Below, piece by piece: positions 1-8,371 of a DNA stretch of 64,000 nucleotides. Position numbers and translations under genes: made by a program. This stretch comes from Jeotgalibacillus haloalkalitolerans (GTDB lineage: Bacteria; Bacillota; Bacilli; Bacillales; Jeotgalibacillaceae). The first letter of the stretch is position 1. Each line of letters begins with the position of its first letter. The DNA lies in contig NZ_JAXQNN010000004.1 in the NCBI RefSeq assembly GCF_034427455.1, forward strand, positions 186,001 through 250,000. The letters are read 5' to 3'. The notes beneath the pieces were generated by a model. It saw only the letters and a program-made list of their open reading frames with translations, had not been told where the DNA came from and ran no database searches.

Positions 1-298
1 CATTGATCAGTTTTCTAACGAGCATGCTTGCCCCTGTATGGTTAATATGTATGCGCGCGGCTCCACCTGTTTCCTGAAGAATTCTCCACGCAAGTCGGGT
101 AAAACTCAGCACCTGCACCCTGACCATTCCACCTGTTTCAATTGCCAGACGGTATTCTGACTGGAAGGTCATCTGTTCAGGTACGATCAGAAGAATGGGA
201 TCTCCTGAGGGGTTTTCTTTGACCTTAGCGGTAATTTCACTCATCAGGCTGTCTGTTTTACCGGTTCCGGAACGTCCTGTTTTGATTATAAGCGGCAT
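1..298 (-). CDS. addB: AddB, ATP-dependent helicase/nuclease subunit B (N-terminal part)
   Basis: The 99 N-terminal residues run off the left edge. The ATG at 298 follows a strong AAAGGAGG ribosome site. Residues 8-15 are a Walker A loop, GRSGTGKT, followed by LLIVPEQMTFQSEYRL and the VLSFTRLAWRIL stretch typical of AddB. In the AddAB complex AddB supplies one nuclease domain and Chi recognition while double-strand breaks are resected for RecA. The neighbouring signal peptidase and yhjE match the B. subtilis order beside addBA. Only the helicase-like N-terminus is visible, so the C-terminal Fe-S nuclease domain cannot be checked. Confidence 0.92.
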   Translation of the reverse strand, partial: MPLIIKTGRSGTGKTDSLMSEITAKVKENPSGDPILLIVPEQMTFQSEYRLAIETGGMVRVQVLSFTRLAWRILQETGGAARIHINHTGASMLVRKLIN

Positions 299-376
299 GG
301 TTGTGCCTCCTTTATCATTTGCATATAGCTATTATCTTACAATTGGCTGTTAATGAAAAGTGATGGGGAAATGAAA

Positions 377-416
377 ACAGGCCGGACTTTGCATCTAAAT
401 GCAAGGTCCAGCCTGT
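377..416 (-). terminator. Intrinsic terminator downstream of signal peptidase
   Basis: A long, slightly imperfect stem (ACAGGC..GGAC..TTGCA against its complement) is followed on the minus strand by TTTTC. It lies beyond repeat copy A1, so the lepB transcript would carry A1 in its 3' UTR. Confidence 0.7.
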
Positions 417-417
417 T

Positions 418-560
418 AACCGGTTCACTGCGCTTCAGGCGGACGCTTTCCTGGATGAGCCGTTTTGTGGCTCCATTAGACCTCCTCGCCTTCGACTGTG
501 GGGGCTCAGCTTCCAACTAATCGTCCCGGAGTCGCCGCCTTACGCTTCGCTCACCTGAAA
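418..560 (-). repeat. Dispersed GC-rich palindromic repeat, type A copy 1
   Basis: About 140 bp. On the minus strand it runs from AGCGTAAGGCGGCGACTCC through GGAAGCTGAG and GGCGAGGAGG to GGAAAGCGTCCGCCTGAAGC. The ends pair (GGCGG with CCGCC). It lies between the lepB stop and its terminator, in the same polarity relative to the upstream gene as copies 2, 3, 7 and 8. The centre has diverged from the other copies. No reading frame was seen in it. Confidence 0.85.
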
Positions 561-578
561 TTTCTGTATCAATCCTGA

Positions 579-1130
579 TTACTCATAAAATCTTATATCC
601 AGTTCATTCAGCGGCCAGTATCTGAGGTTGACTTTGCCAACGACTGAGTCCTGGTCGATGAAGCCGAAGATGCGGCTGTCGAGGCTGTTCTCGCGGTTGT
701 CACCGAGTACAAACAGCTGTCCTTCAGGTACTTCTGTTTCTCCTGTCAGTTCTTCAAGTGTAAAATCACCTGTTAACCGTTTGCCGTCTTCTCTGAATTC
801 TTCAAGGTAAGGCTCTTCGTAATATTCGCCGTTAATATATAGCTGATCGTCTTCATAAGAGATTTCATCCCCCGGAAGTCCGATGACTCTTTTTACATAA
901 TCTTCTGATTCACTTGCATGAAAGACAATGACATCAAATCTGTCGAAGTCCCCGACTGTATAACCAATTTTATTAATGACCAGCTTGTTGCCATCCTGCA
1001 GTGTAGGCTGCATGGATACTCCTTCTACAACATAATTTGAAAAAAGGAAAATGCGGACCAGTAATACAATAACGACTCCTACTGCTAATGCTTTGAGCCA
1101 TTCGAAGCTTTCTTTTTTCCACGATTCCAT
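579..1130 (-). CDS. lepB: Type I signal peptidase (SipS/SipT/SipV class)
   Basis: This 183-aa membrane-anchored protease cleaves signal peptides from secreted preproteins on the outer face of the membrane. One N-terminal membrane helix (about residues 12-30) precedes the GVSMQPTL box with nucleophile Ser39. The general base is Lys80 in DYVKRVIGLPGD, and the GDNRENSLDSR box is at 143-153. Length fits the Bacillus SipS/SipV group. The start lies 46 nt inside the upstream TVP38-family gene, so the pair is translationally linked. It is syntenic with B. subtilis sipV, but the paralogue cannot be fixed from sequence alone. Confidence 0.95.
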   Translation of the reverse strand: MESWKKESFEWLKALAVGVVIVLLVRIFLFSNYVVEGVSMQPTLQDGNKLVINKIGYTVGDFDRFDVIVFHASESEDYVKRVIGLPGDEISYEDDQLYINGEYYEEPYLEEFREDGKRLTGDFTLEELTGETEVPEGQLFVLGDNRENSLDSRIFGFIDQDSVVGKVNLRYWPLNELDIRFYE

Positions 1131-1789
1131 CTATTCTCCAACCTTTCATTCCCGGAAGACTTTCTATGACGCTCGTGCATCAATATGTCACGTTCCATTT
1201 TTTTGTTAATCACTTTTTCCACTCTTTTTCCTACCAGCCATAAGACAACGATCACACCCAGTACGATAGCTGTTTTAACCGGCTCCCTGATGAGAGAAAC
1301 GATGTCTGCACCGATAAATGAAATCGTAGAAATCATGACAAGCTTTCCAGATATAACAGCCAGCATATACTGCATGATGCTGATCCGTGATAATCCGGCT
1401 ACCACGTTGACAAGTGCAGATGGCGTAAAGGGAAAACACAGTAACAGAAACAATGGACCAAATCCATGGCGTTCCACCCAGGTCGTCAGTTTTCTAATCT
1501 GCTTCTGATTACTTAAAAAGTAAAACAGCCTCAGATGTCCAAAGCGTCTGAGCAGCCAAAAGACCATCAGCGCACCTACTGAAGCACCTGCCCATGAGAG
1601 CAGTATACCAAACAGAACACCATATGCATTTGCATTTGCCACTACAAAAGCGACGAGCGGCAGGAATGGCAGGAATGCTTCCAGTACTGGCAGTAAGAAA
1701 CCGATCAGCGGTCCGAATGCCCGGTACTCTGCAATTAATTCACGAAGATTTTCAAGTGTAAACCATGCTTCTAGAGTTTCCAACGTCAT
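1085..1789 (-). CDS. TVP38/TMEM64 (DedA-like) family membrane protein, YhjE-like
   Basis: A 234-aa polytopic membrane protein with about five hydrophobic segments. It carries the family pattern PLVAFVVANANAYG..FGILLSWAGASVGALMVFWLLRRFG and, later, FPFTPSALVNVVAGLS. TVP38/DedA proteins are linked to lipid scrambling or undecaprenyl-phosphate handling; no specific substrate can be inferred here. The ATG follows a GGAG site. The 3' end overlaps lepB by 46 nt, and the pairing with a Sip peptidase matches B. subtilis yhjE-sipV. The C-terminus is highly basic. Confidence 0.85.
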   Translation of the reverse strand: MTLETLEAWFTLENLRELIAEYRAFGPLIGFLLPVLEAFLPFLPLVAFVVANANAYGVLFGILLSWAGASVGALMVFWLLRRFGHLRLFYFLSNQKQIRKLTTWVERHGFGPLFLLLCFPFTPSALVNVVAGLSRISIMQYMLAVISGKLVMISTISFIGADIVSLIREPVKTAIVLGVIVVLWLVGKRVEKVINKKMERDILMHERHRKSSGNERLENRWNRGKKKASNGSKH

Positions 1790-1922
1790 TCAAACGCTCC
1801 TCTGATCATTAGACTGGCGGTTATTTTTTATCAGTATAGCATAATAGGAAAAATACCGCCTATTATGGCTATATTTTTCCCTTATTTTGTTTTGTACAAA
1901 CTATGACAATTGAGAATTTAAA

Positions 1923-1950
1923 AAGCTGAGACAAATAATAGTCTCAGCTT
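1923..1950 (-). terminator. Intrinsic terminator of the S9 peptidase gene
   Basis: A perfect 10-bp stem AAGCTGAGAC/GTCTCAGCTT with an 8-nt loop is followed on the minus strand by TTTTAAATT. It lies beyond repeat copy A2. Confidence 0.75.
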
Positions 1951-1954
1951 TCGC

Positions 1955-2090
1955 TTAACCGGCTCACTGCGCTTCAGGGGGACGCTTTCCGGACGGTGGT
2001 TGCTGAGCCTCCTCGGCTTCGCCTGTGGGGTCTCAGCTTCCCACTAATCGTCCTGGAGTCGCCCCCTTCCGCTCCGTTCACCTGAAATTT
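1955..2090 (-). repeat. Dispersed palindromic repeat, type A copy 2
   Basis: A close relative of copies 3, 7 and 8: GCTGAGCCTCCTCGGCTTCG, ACTAATCGTCCTGGAGTCGC and GCGCTTCAGGGGGACGC are all present. It lies between the stop of the S9 peptidase gene and its terminator, same polarity as the other type A copies. With the terminator it fills most of the 346-bp gap between genes; the remainder is AT-rich and shows nothing else. Confidence 0.88.
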
Positions 2091-2135
2091 CCTATACTAC
2101 ACTAGCAATTAATTTTGAAAACAATCTACTTTTGA

Positions 2136-4115
2136 TTAAATATACTCATTCATCCACCCGGTCAGGTGGTTCAGTCTTTCGAGTCTGAGTTCTGGTTTTC
2201 CTGTTCTTGAAAGGTTGTGGTCTGATTCAGGGAATCTGACAAAACGTGTTTTCTTCTCTTTTCTTTTCAGCGCAATGTATAGCTGCTCTGCCTGTTCGAT
2301 TGGGCAGCGGTAGTCGTTTTCGCTGTGCAGGATTAAGAGTGGTGTTTTAATCTGGTCAGCATAGGCAAGCGGTGAGTGCTTCCATAGTGTATCAATGTCA
2401 CCAAGGTCTGCCTGGATCTGCCACTCACTGAAGTAGTAGCCTATGTCACTGACGCCGTAGAAGCTGATCCAGTTACTGATGCAGCGCTGTGTGACTGCTG
2501 CTTTGAAACGGTCTGTATGTCCTGTGATCCAGTTCGTCATAAATCCGCCGTAGCTTCCGCCTGTTACGCCGAGGCGGTCGCGGTCGATGAAGTCAAATTG
2601 CTCAAGCGCGCCATCCACTGCCGCCATCAGGTCACGATAATCCCCTCCGCCGTAATCGCCTCTGACTGCATTTACAAAGTCCTGACCATAGCCATGGCTT
2701 CCACGCGGATTTGTGTAAAGTACTGCATAACCCTGTGCTGCAAGCAGCTGCATTTCATGGAAAAACGTGTTGGCATACATCGCATGCGGACCACCGTGAA
2801 TACTTAAAATCATCGGGACCTGTTCTCCATCTGTATACCCGGCCGGCTTCATAAACCAGCCGTGAACTGTATAACCGTCTGTACTTTCATAATAGACCGC
2901 TTCCGGTGCTACTACTTCAACTTCATCAAGCAGCTGCTGATTCACATGCGTTACCTGTTTTGCTTCCCCTGTTGGCACGTGAATGATATGCAGGTCCCCG
3001 GGATTTTCGGGTGTACTGATTGCAGCCGCAATCTTTTGTGAGTCACCATGTATATCAAATCCGTAAACGTGATGGTTTCCTTCGTAAGCAGGGTATACTG
3101 CTCCTTCTGTTGAAGCGTAATACAGATTGACATTCCCCTGATCTGTTATCACGAAGAACAGGCTGTTATTATCAGCCCAGACCGCTCCCTGTACGCTTGC
3201 GCCCTGCTGAATATCACCAATTGCATAATCTCCGACGGGAGCATCAATTCCTTCAGTCAGACATTCTGCAGTCCCTGAAGCCTCTTTCCATATCCAGAGC
3301 TCACTGTGCGTAGCATTTTCATAGGTTCTGCCTGAAGCAGTAAATGCAAGCTGATCGCCTTCCGGAGACCACGCAGCAAATCCTACGTAGCCTTCAGCCG
3401 TCTGAATATGCTTTTTGCTGTCATCTTCAAGATTGTACAGGTACAGCTCATTATTAAATGAAAAGTCTTTATCTTCTGCATCAGCATCCGTCGCAAAAGC
3501 AAGCTGCTTTCCGTCAGGTGACCAGTCAAACAACGCGTAACTGTCTTCCCCTTTTGTCAGCTGGCGGAGTTCTTCTGTCTTCAGATCAATAATGGCAAGC
3601 TGCTGCTTTTTATCGTCAAGCAGGCCCGCACCATCTGCTTTGTACTTCATTGAATCTGTTACAAACGGCTTCAGCTTTTTATCATCATCTACTTTTTTCT
3701 TCTCATCATTTAGTGCATCCTCAGGTTCAAGTGATACTGTAAAAGCGACCTTTCCGCTGCACGGTGACCAGACCGGGTTTCCTGCCCCGTTTTCCGTCTC
3801 CGTTACCTGCTTCGCTTCCCCTCCGCTGACAGATAAAACGTATAGCTGATTTTTACCGGAGCGGTTTGAGACGAATGCCACTTTCCTGCCGTCCGGCGAC
3901 CATCTTGGGGAGGATACTCTCTTGTCTCCATATGTCCACTGGCTCAGCTCTTCGTTTTCCTGATCATATAAAAAGAGATTTGACGCATATGTATGTTCTT
4001 CATTGATATGTGTTTTAACAAATAAAATATGTTTGCCATCCGGCGACCATCTCGGGTCAGTTAATGATTCAATTTTATACAGATCTTCTGCTGTGATTTT
4101 GCGCTTTTGTGTCAT
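2136..4115 (-). CDS. S9 family prolyl oligopeptidase/acylaminoacyl-peptidase
   Basis: A 659-aa cytoplasmic serine peptidase. The first two thirds form a beta-propeller built from repeats of the PRWSPDGK type (about residues 20-400). The last third is an alpha/beta hydrolase with nucleophile Ser521 in GGSYGGF, Asp601 in HSENDYRCP and His633 in PESDHNL. The family trims short peptides or N-acylated peptides; B. subtilis YuxL is a plausible relative. No signal peptide. The ATG follows CGGAGGAG. It is monocistronic, divergent from yhjD, with repeat A2 and a terminator downstream. Confidence 0.9.
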   Translation of the reverse strand: MTQKRKITAEDLYKIESLTDPRWSPDGKHILFVKTHINEEHTYASNLFLYDQENEELSQWTYGDKRVSSPRWSPDGRKVAFVSNRSGKNQLYVLSVSGGEAKQVTETENGAGNPVWSPCSGKVAFTVSLEPEDALNDEKKKVDDDKKLKPFVTDSMKYKADGAGLLDDKKQQLAIIDLKTEELRQLTKGEDSYALFDWSPDGKQLAFATDADAEDKDFSFNNELYLYNLEDDSKKHIQTAEGYVGFAAWSPEGDQLAFTASGRTYENATHSELWIWKEASGTAECLTEGIDAPVGDYAIGDIQQGASVQGAVWADNNSLFFVITDQGNVNLYYASTEGAVYPAYEGNHHVYGFDIHGDSQKIAAAISTPENPGDLHIIHVPTGEAKQVTHVNQQLLDEVEVVAPEAVYYESTDGYTVHGWFMKPAGYTDGEQVPMILSIHGGPHAMYANTFFHEMQLLAAQGYAVLYTNPRGSHGYGQDFVNAVRGDYGGGDYRDLMAAVDGALEQFDFIDRDRLGVTGGSYGGFMTNWITGHTDRFKAAVTQRCISNWISFYGVSDIGYYFSEWQIQADLGDIDTLWKHSPLAYADQIKTPLLILHSENDYRCPIEQAEQLYIALKRKEKKTRFVRFPESDHNLSRTGKPELRLERLNHLTGWMNEYI

Positions 4116-4210
4116 GAAATCTCCTCCGGTGAATCAAATATTTCGGCTATCGAGATAAACCGCTTGTTCTATTATCAGATTTTTTTGTGAATAATGCAAA
4201 CATAATCCAG

Positions 4211-4257
4211 TTGTAAATTCAGAAAATCTGTGTAAAATGATATAGAACGCATGTTCG
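4211..4257 (+). promoter_or_regulatory. Promoter with LexA-like (SOS) box upstream of yhjD
   Basis: TTGTAA (4211-4216), a 16-nt spacer and TAAAAT (4233-4238) form a plausible sigma-A promoter. AGAACGCATGTTCG at 4244-4257 matches the Bacillus LexA consensus CGAACRNRYGTTCG at all but the first base. The box overlaps the expected transcription start, where a repressor would block transcription. Not tested. Confidence 0.6.
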
Positions 4258-4277
4258 TTATACAGGAGGAGATTTCA

Positions 4278-4673
4278 ATGACAAAGATTCCAACTGAGGA
4301 TCGGGACCGGCTGGAGAATGCTTTTTACCTTCCGATGGTGCTGAAGATTCTTGAACGTGATCAGATTGTGATTGAAAAGAGTGGTGTAAAGCTCCCAAGA
4401 CCTTATATTGAGTTAATTGAAGAGACAATGATCGCTGTTCAGCGTGAGCTCGCTACTTTGAAAAAGTATATGAAAGACCACGGCATGAAGGTCGTAAAAC
4501 TGAAATCTGATGAAGCTTTTACCATGTATCTGTTCGTGTATAAAGGTTATGAAGAGCAGCACAACTATTTTAATCCGCGGCTCAGAAATCACGTTGAGAA
4601 TCTCTTAAGGTATTATTTGATCGGTCGGTTAAAGTCTATGTCTCCACCGTCATCAGGGTTGATCCGGTCCTGA
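4278..4673 (+). CDS. yhjD: YhjD-like conserved protein
   Basis: A 131-aa soluble protein of unknown function. The stretches ENAFYLPMVLKILERD, YIELIEETM and KGYEEQHNYFNPRLRNHVENLL are as I recall them in B. subtilis YhjD, which sits in the same place between yhjE and comK. The start at 4278 follows AGGAGGAG; a longer frame from 4251 has no ribosome site. A LexA-like box overlaps its promoter, suggesting DNA-damage induction. The last 61 nt overlap the 3' end of comK on the other strand. Confidence 0.75.
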   Translation: MTKIPTEDRDRLENAFYLPMVLKILERDQIVIEKSGVKLPRPYIELIEETMIAVQRELATLKKYMKDHGMKVVKLKSDEAFTMYLFVYKGYEEQHNYFNPRLRNHVENLLRYYLIGRLKSMSPPSSGLIRS

Positions 4674-5251
4674 TCAACGTTTTCAATTCTGTCGAGATAC
4701 TCTGCAAACCCGAAGCGTTTTTTATGCAGTCTGGTTTTGTAGGTATCTTCTGATCTTTCCCGGATGCCGTTGATGTTTTGATGCAGTTTAAGGGAGAGTA
4801 CGGAAGCTTTCAGGTACTGCAGATGCGTGGCACGTCTCGAGATTGGAAGTGTAATCGTTCTGTCTCCTGAGAGGGTCAGTGTTGTTTCATTACTTAAGTC
4901 GTCATTCTTTTCCATACTGACAACGTGATTAAGCGCAATCCAATAATTCTTTTTATTTGAATCTGAATGAGTGGAGAAGAAATAAATATCTGATATTGGA
5001 TCAACAACGATGGGAGGCTTATGACTGAAGTTTGTGAGGAATCTTGATGAGGTTTTGCGTCCTTCGTAGGATGAAAAATAATACAGACACGAATGTTCCA
5101 TAATCTCCATTGGTTTCATATCTACTGAAAAAGGTAATCTTCCTTTTTCGTGAATAATCGTACCTGTTAAACTCCCGTCTTCAACCCTCGGCTCTAAAAT
5201 CATTGTGTTCGTACTGACAGTGTAAGTTTCTGTCGCTGTCATAAATTCCAT
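4613..5251 (-). CDS. comK: Competence transcription factor ComK
   Basis: A 212-aa DNA-binding activator of competence genes. ComK-family blocks are clear: VDMKPMEIMEHSCLYYFSSY, then GRKTSS, then SHKPPIVVDPISDIYFFST, then WIALNHV and TITLPIS. It is slightly longer than B. subtilis ComK (about 192 aa), mainly at the C-terminus. ATG 5251 has AAAGGAGTG seven bases upstream. The 5' region is very AT-rich, but I found no perfect AAAA-N5-TTTT ComK box, so autoregulation is unproven. It is convergent with yhjD, with overlapping 3' ends. In B. subtilis ComK is held low by proteolysis through MecA/ClpCP. Confidence 0.93.
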   Translation of the reverse strand: MEFMTATETYTVSTNTMILEPRVEDGSLTGTIIHEKGRLPFSVDMKPMEIMEHSCLYYFSSYEGRKTSSRFLTNFSHKPPIVVDPISDIYFFSTHSDSNKKNYWIALNHVVSMEKNDDLSNETTLTLSGDRTITLPISRRATHLQYLKASVLSLKLHQNINGIRERSEDTYKTRLHKKRFGFAEYLDRIENVDQDRINPDDGGDIDFNRPIK

Positions 5252-5404
5252 TTTATCACTCCTTTATATTTTTATGGGATAATCATATACTAACTACTAT
5301 TCAGATGTATACATAAATTTTTCCAAATATGTTCGCTTCACCCCGAACAATCCGGTATATATTCAGCTTAAAATTCATATTGTCTAAAAATTTAAAACTT
5401 TCTG

Positions 5405-5433
5405 TTGATATTCTTTCCGATATTCTCTATAAT
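5405..5433 (+). promoter_or_regulatory. Sigma-A promoter of the IDEAL-domain gene
   Basis: TTGATA (5405-5410), a 17-nt spacer and a perfect TATAAT (5428-5433) lie 26 nt upstream of the likely start. Confidence 0.8.
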
Positions 5434-5459
5434 GAAAAAAAGTAGCAGAGGTGATGAAG

Positions 5460-5699
5460 ATGGAAAACAACAAATCGTTCGCAGAGTTCATGAATGAGTC
5501 AACCGTCCCTCAGAAACAATCCAGTGAAATGACGATGATGGAGATTTACGTGGACATGGTATTAAATGAAATTCTGGTCCGTCATCGCAAGGAACAGCTT
5601 GTAACAGCTATTAACGAAGCGTTAGACAACAAAGATCAGGACGCTTTTATGAAGTACTCAGCAGAATTAAATACATTAGAGGACACACACGGTGTGTAG
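5460..5699 (+). CDS. IDEAL-domain small protein
   Basis: A 79-aa acidic protein. The C-terminal half carries the IDEAL-type pattern VTAINEALDNKDQDAFMKYSAEL, a short helical domain in several small Bacillales proteins and in the tail of some regulators. Function is unknown. Of the three in-frame starts (5451, 5454, 5460), ATG 5460 is best spaced from AGAGGTG. It is divergent from comK, has its own sigma-A promoter and ends in a strong terminator. A role as a ComK-linked adaptor is possible but rests only on position. Confidence 0.75.
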   Translation: MENNKSFAEFMNESTVPQKQSSEMTMMEIYVDMVLNEILVRHRKEQLVTAINEALDNKDQDAFMKYSAELNTLEDTHGV

Positions 5700-5707
5700 T
5701 ACTTGAT

Positions 5708-5752
5708 CCCCCTGCAGACAGGCAACAAACATGCAGGGGGTTCAACTTTTTT
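5708..5752 (+). terminator. Intrinsic terminator after the IDEAL gene
   Basis: CCCCCTGCA and TGCAGGGGG form a 9-bp stem, followed by TTCAACTTTTTT. Confidence 0.85.
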
Positions 5753-5843
5753 CACCAAATCTCCACCTCTCCAGAGTAGCATTTCCCGACGGAATCATGA
5801 ATAATAGACATATCTATAATAATTCATGATAAGGAGCCCGCTC

Positions 5844-6218
5844 ATGCTGACTGAAGAATTAAACAGCACATTCCTGCTCATCATCGAATGGGGATTCGTT
5901 GCAGCCGTTCTTGCTGCAATTATTTTTGTATTATATTCAATCCGACGCGCTCCGCGTATGAAAACTGCATTTTTGTGGATGGCTGCGCACCTGGGTCTGA
6001 CGATGATTGCTTACATCGTATTTTTTATGGGCATTGGAGGAGGTTTTAACGACCCCACAGTAGAAAATGTTTCTGATCAGATTCATTTTCTGCTTGGTGT
6101 AGCAGGGCTGGTCTGGCTGACAGGAATGCTTTGTCTTGTCTTAAGTATCCAGCTGCTGAAAGATCAGTTCCGCGCTAAAAACTATACACCCATTCAAGAC
6201 GGAAAAAAAGAAGGCTGA
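5844..6218 (+). CDS. Small membrane protein, unknown
   Basis: A 124-aa protein with about three hydrophobic segments (near residues 8-33, 43-64 and 83-106) and a charged C-terminus. I do not recognise the family. ATG 5844 follows AAGGAG at good spacing; a longer frame from 5826 has no ribosome site. It is monocistronic, and its final codons overlap the 5' flank of its own terminator. Confidence 0.6.
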   Translation: MLTEELNSTFLLIIEWGFVAAVLAAIIFVLYSIRRAPRMKTAFLWMAAHLGLTMIAYIVFFMGIGGGFNDPTVENVSDQIHFLLGVAGLVWLTGMLCLVLSIQLLKDQFRAKNYTPIQDGKKEG

Positions 6219-6236
6219 GATGCCTTCTTTTTTTAT
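6210..6236 (+). terminator. Intrinsic terminator
   Basis: GAAGGC/GCCTTC stem followed by TTTTTTTATT. The stem begins inside the last codons of the upstream gene and spans its stop. Confidence 0.8.
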
Positions 6237-6293
6237 TCCACCAGTTTCCAGTTATGTTAGAATTGGAGCACGACTGATTTGCAGGGGGATATG

Positions 6294-6782
6294 ATGCAAA
6301 ACTCAGAAACTACAGAAACCAGGCAGAAACCAAAAATATATAAGGCTCACACAGAACGAATTCAAATTAGTCTAATGGCACTCGCTCTGGTACCTTTTCT
6401 TGCTTTTTCATGGGATGAGCCAATTTACCGTTTTTCATTTATTGCACTTATGATATATCATATTCTTTTATTATTTATTCAATACTCATTCTCTATTCAA
6501 GACTCCAGGCTCATTTACAGCGTCTTTTTTATCAAGTGGCGCATCCGCACCAGGGAACTGAACCATTCAGACATATCCCAGATACAATTCAGACGCGAAA
6601 ACTGGGCTGCAAAAGCCGCCATACTTAAAACATATAAAGGCCGCTCCCCTAGACTCTACAAATTCGATGGCAACGATCTCTTCCACCGTTTAGAAGAATA
6701 CTGCTACGAATATAGAGTCCCGCTCAAAAAATCAAATGACTATCTGATTCTTGAAGATATGTATAAAAAAGACGCAGACTAA
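6294..6782 (+). CDS. Membrane protein with PH-like C-terminal domain, unknown
   Basis: A 162-aa protein. Two hydrophobic segments (about residues 28-63) precede a soluble region of roughly 90 residues beginning with YSFSIQDSRLIYSVFFIKWR. That topology resembles bacterial PH-like domain membrane proteins, but I cannot name a family. The start is taken at ATG 6294, five bases after GGGGG; ATG 6291 is an alternative. Its stop codon lies in the loop of a terminator shared with the opposing gene. Confidence 0.5.
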   Translation: MQNSETTETRQKPKIYKAHTERIQISLMALALVPFLAFSWDEPIYRFSFIALMIYHILLLFIQYSFSIQDSRLIYSVFFIKWRIRTRELNHSDISQIQFRRENWAAKAAILKTYKGRSPRLYKFDGNDLFHRLEEYCYEYRVPLKKSNDYLILEDMYKKDAD

Positions 6783-6802
6783 TCAAGCAGTCTGCGTCTT
6801 TC
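6771..6802. terminator. Bidirectional terminator formed by two overlapping gene ends
   Basis: GACGCAGACT (6771-6780) and AGTCTGCGTC (6789-6798) make a perfect 10-bp stem with an 8-nt loop. The plus-strand stop TAA (6780-6782) and the minus-strand stop TAG (6779-6781) both fall at the stem/loop junction, so each gene's last codons encode one arm. Confidence 0.85.
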
Positions 6803-7171
6803 TTCAGGTGTCGGCAGCTTACAGGACTGTTTTTTGCCGAACCAGTGAAATCTGTTTCTTGCAAAAGCATCATATGCCAGGTTACGGATTGGCCGCGGTA
6901 CAATCAGCAGGTATGACAAAAACTTTACCGGGCCATCCAATTGCCTGCAGATTCTCAATGCAGCGTCAGATTTCATATAGAGCCTGTCCTGCTCGATCAG
7001 CAGAACAGAATCAACCATCGGAGGCACTTCAAACGTCGTACGCATCTTATGCCCGAGCTCTCCCTGCAAAGAAGCAAAGTGAAAGTGCCCTGCGCGGTCA
7101 TGCTTCATGATGAATTGGACGCTCCAGTCACACACATTGCAGTCACCATCAAATAATACAATAGCAGCCAT
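6779..7171 (-). CDS. DCC-family thiol-disulfide oxidoreductase (YuxK-like, DUF393)
   Basis: A 130-aa protein opening with the family signature FDGDCNVCDWSVQFIM, which holds the D-C-x-x-C active-site pattern. C-terminal blocks include SDAALRI and VPRPIRNLAYDAFARNRFHWFG. These thioredoxin-like proteins are predicted to exchange thiols; physiological partners are unknown. The ATG overlaps the stop of the upstream gene as TAATG, with AAGGGGAAG upstream, so translational coupling is likely. Confidence 0.88.
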   Translation of the reverse strand: MAAIVLFDGDCNVCDWSVQFIMKHDRAGHFHFASLQGELGHKMRTTFEVPPMVDSVLLIEQDRLYMKSDAALRICRQLDGPVKFLSYLLIVPRPIRNLAYDAFARNRFHWFGKKQSCKLPTPEERRRLLD

Positions 7172-7989
7172 TATCCACTTCCCCTTTCTTTACCTTCTTT
7201 ACCATACACATTTAATAAGGCGCCAAACAGCAGGACTGCGGCCGTCAGATAAAACCAGATCATCATGATGACAACAGAAGCAAGCTGGCCATACAGCTGA
7301 CCGTAATTTCCGTAGCCGACAAAAAGGGAAAACCCTTCAGAAATCAGCTGCCAGAATATTACGGCGAACACTGCGCCAGGCAGCACGTCTTTCCATGACA
7401 GACCGTGCTTTGGCAAGTGACGGTATAGAACCCAGAAAAACACAAATAAGATGATTGAACCAATTCCCCAACGAAGAGGTGTCCAGATCACAAGCCAGCC
7501 CGCTTCAAACAAAAAAGTCTCTTCAGCGATACGCTGAACGACATTTTCAATTAAAGGGATAAGGATTGTGAGCGGCAAAATCAGTGCAAAACCGATCGTC
7601 AGAAAGAAATCACTGATCAGTCCCTTTATATAGCTTTCACGTTTATTAATTTTATAGATATCAGTCAAAGAGCGCACCAGCGACTGAATAGCCATTGAAG
7701 CAAGCCATAACGTAGAAACAAAACTGATTGAAATAATTGTTCCCTGCCCTGAATCAAGTATTGCAGTCAGGTTCGATTCAATCAAACCGTATGTTTGCTG
7801 CGGAGCGTAGGGTTTAATGACTTCAATCAGATCGGATGATGTAAATGGTAAAAAGCTTGTACTTGATACGACCATAATTAAAAAAGGAAATAGGGACAGC
7901 ATAAAATAGTAAGCCGTCTGTGCAGCATGGTCATAATAGCCTTCTTTAAAAAAGCGGCTTCCCGCATACTTTATTCTCTCTTTAAACAT
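7171..7989 (-). CDS. YihY/virulence factor BrkB family membrane protein
   Basis: A 272-aa protein with about six membrane helices. It carries the family's N-terminal HAAQTAYYFMLSLFPFLIMV and C-terminal LPGAVFAVIFWQLISEGFSLFVGYGNYGQLYGQLASVV. The family is often misannotated as RNase BN; its transport role is unresolved. ATG 7989 is chosen because GGAGGAG lies just upstream. An earlier in-frame TTG at 8004 begins inside that ribosome site and is rejected. It is coupled to the downstream DCC gene. Confidence 0.88.
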   Translation of the reverse strand: MFKERIKYAGSRFFKEGYYDHAAQTAYYFMLSLFPFLIMVVSSTSFLPFTSSDLIEVIKPYAPQQTYGLIESNLTAILDSGQGTIISISFVSTLWLASMAIQSLVRSLTDIYKINKRESYIKGLISDFFLTIGFALILPLTILIPLIENVVQRIAEETFLFEAGWLVIWTPLRWGIGSIILFVFFWVLYRHLPKHGLSWKDVLPGAVFAVIFWQLISEGFSLFVGYGNYGQLYGQLASVVIMMIWFYLTAAVLLFGALLNVYGKEGKERGSG

Positions 7990-8065
7990 ATCTTTCTCCT
8001 CCAAAAAACACTTAAGGTCTAATGACTGCCCTTATGTTTTCCCTTTTTGAAGAAAAATTAATCCG

Positions 8066-8371
8066 CTAGCCGCCTATCAGCATATACACTGATAAAAACA
8101 TAATGGATCCAAGAACAACAACCATGACATCCGCCCCAAGGAATGCAAGCACAAATGCAGCCGCAGCCCCGGCAATGCCAAACCAGATATCATCAGGCTG
8201 GATAAATAGAATGCCGGGAAAAATCAGTGCACCGAGCACTGCATACGGAATATTTTTCAGCACTCCCTGAAAAAACGGAGGCAGCTCCTTCCCTTCAAGC
8301 ACAGTCAGTGGCAATACACGCGGGATATACGTCACAATTGCCATTCCAATAATAATGAGGACCATATTCAT
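8066..8371 (-). CDS. azlD: AzlD-type branched-chain amino acid exporter small subunit
   Basis: A 101-aa membrane protein with four hydrophobic segments and the AzlD pattern TYIPRVLPLTVLEGKELPPFFQGVLKNIPYAVL. With AzlC it forms an inner-membrane exporter of branched-chain amino acids or their analogues. Its ATG overlaps the azlC stop by 4 nt (ATGA). No local Lrp-family azlB gene is present. Confidence 0.9.
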   Translation of the reverse strand: MNMVLIIIGMAIVTYIPRVLPLTVLEGKELPPFFQGVLKNIPYAVLGALIFPGILFIQPDDIWFGIAGAAAAFVLAFLGADVMVVVLGSIMFLSVYMLIGG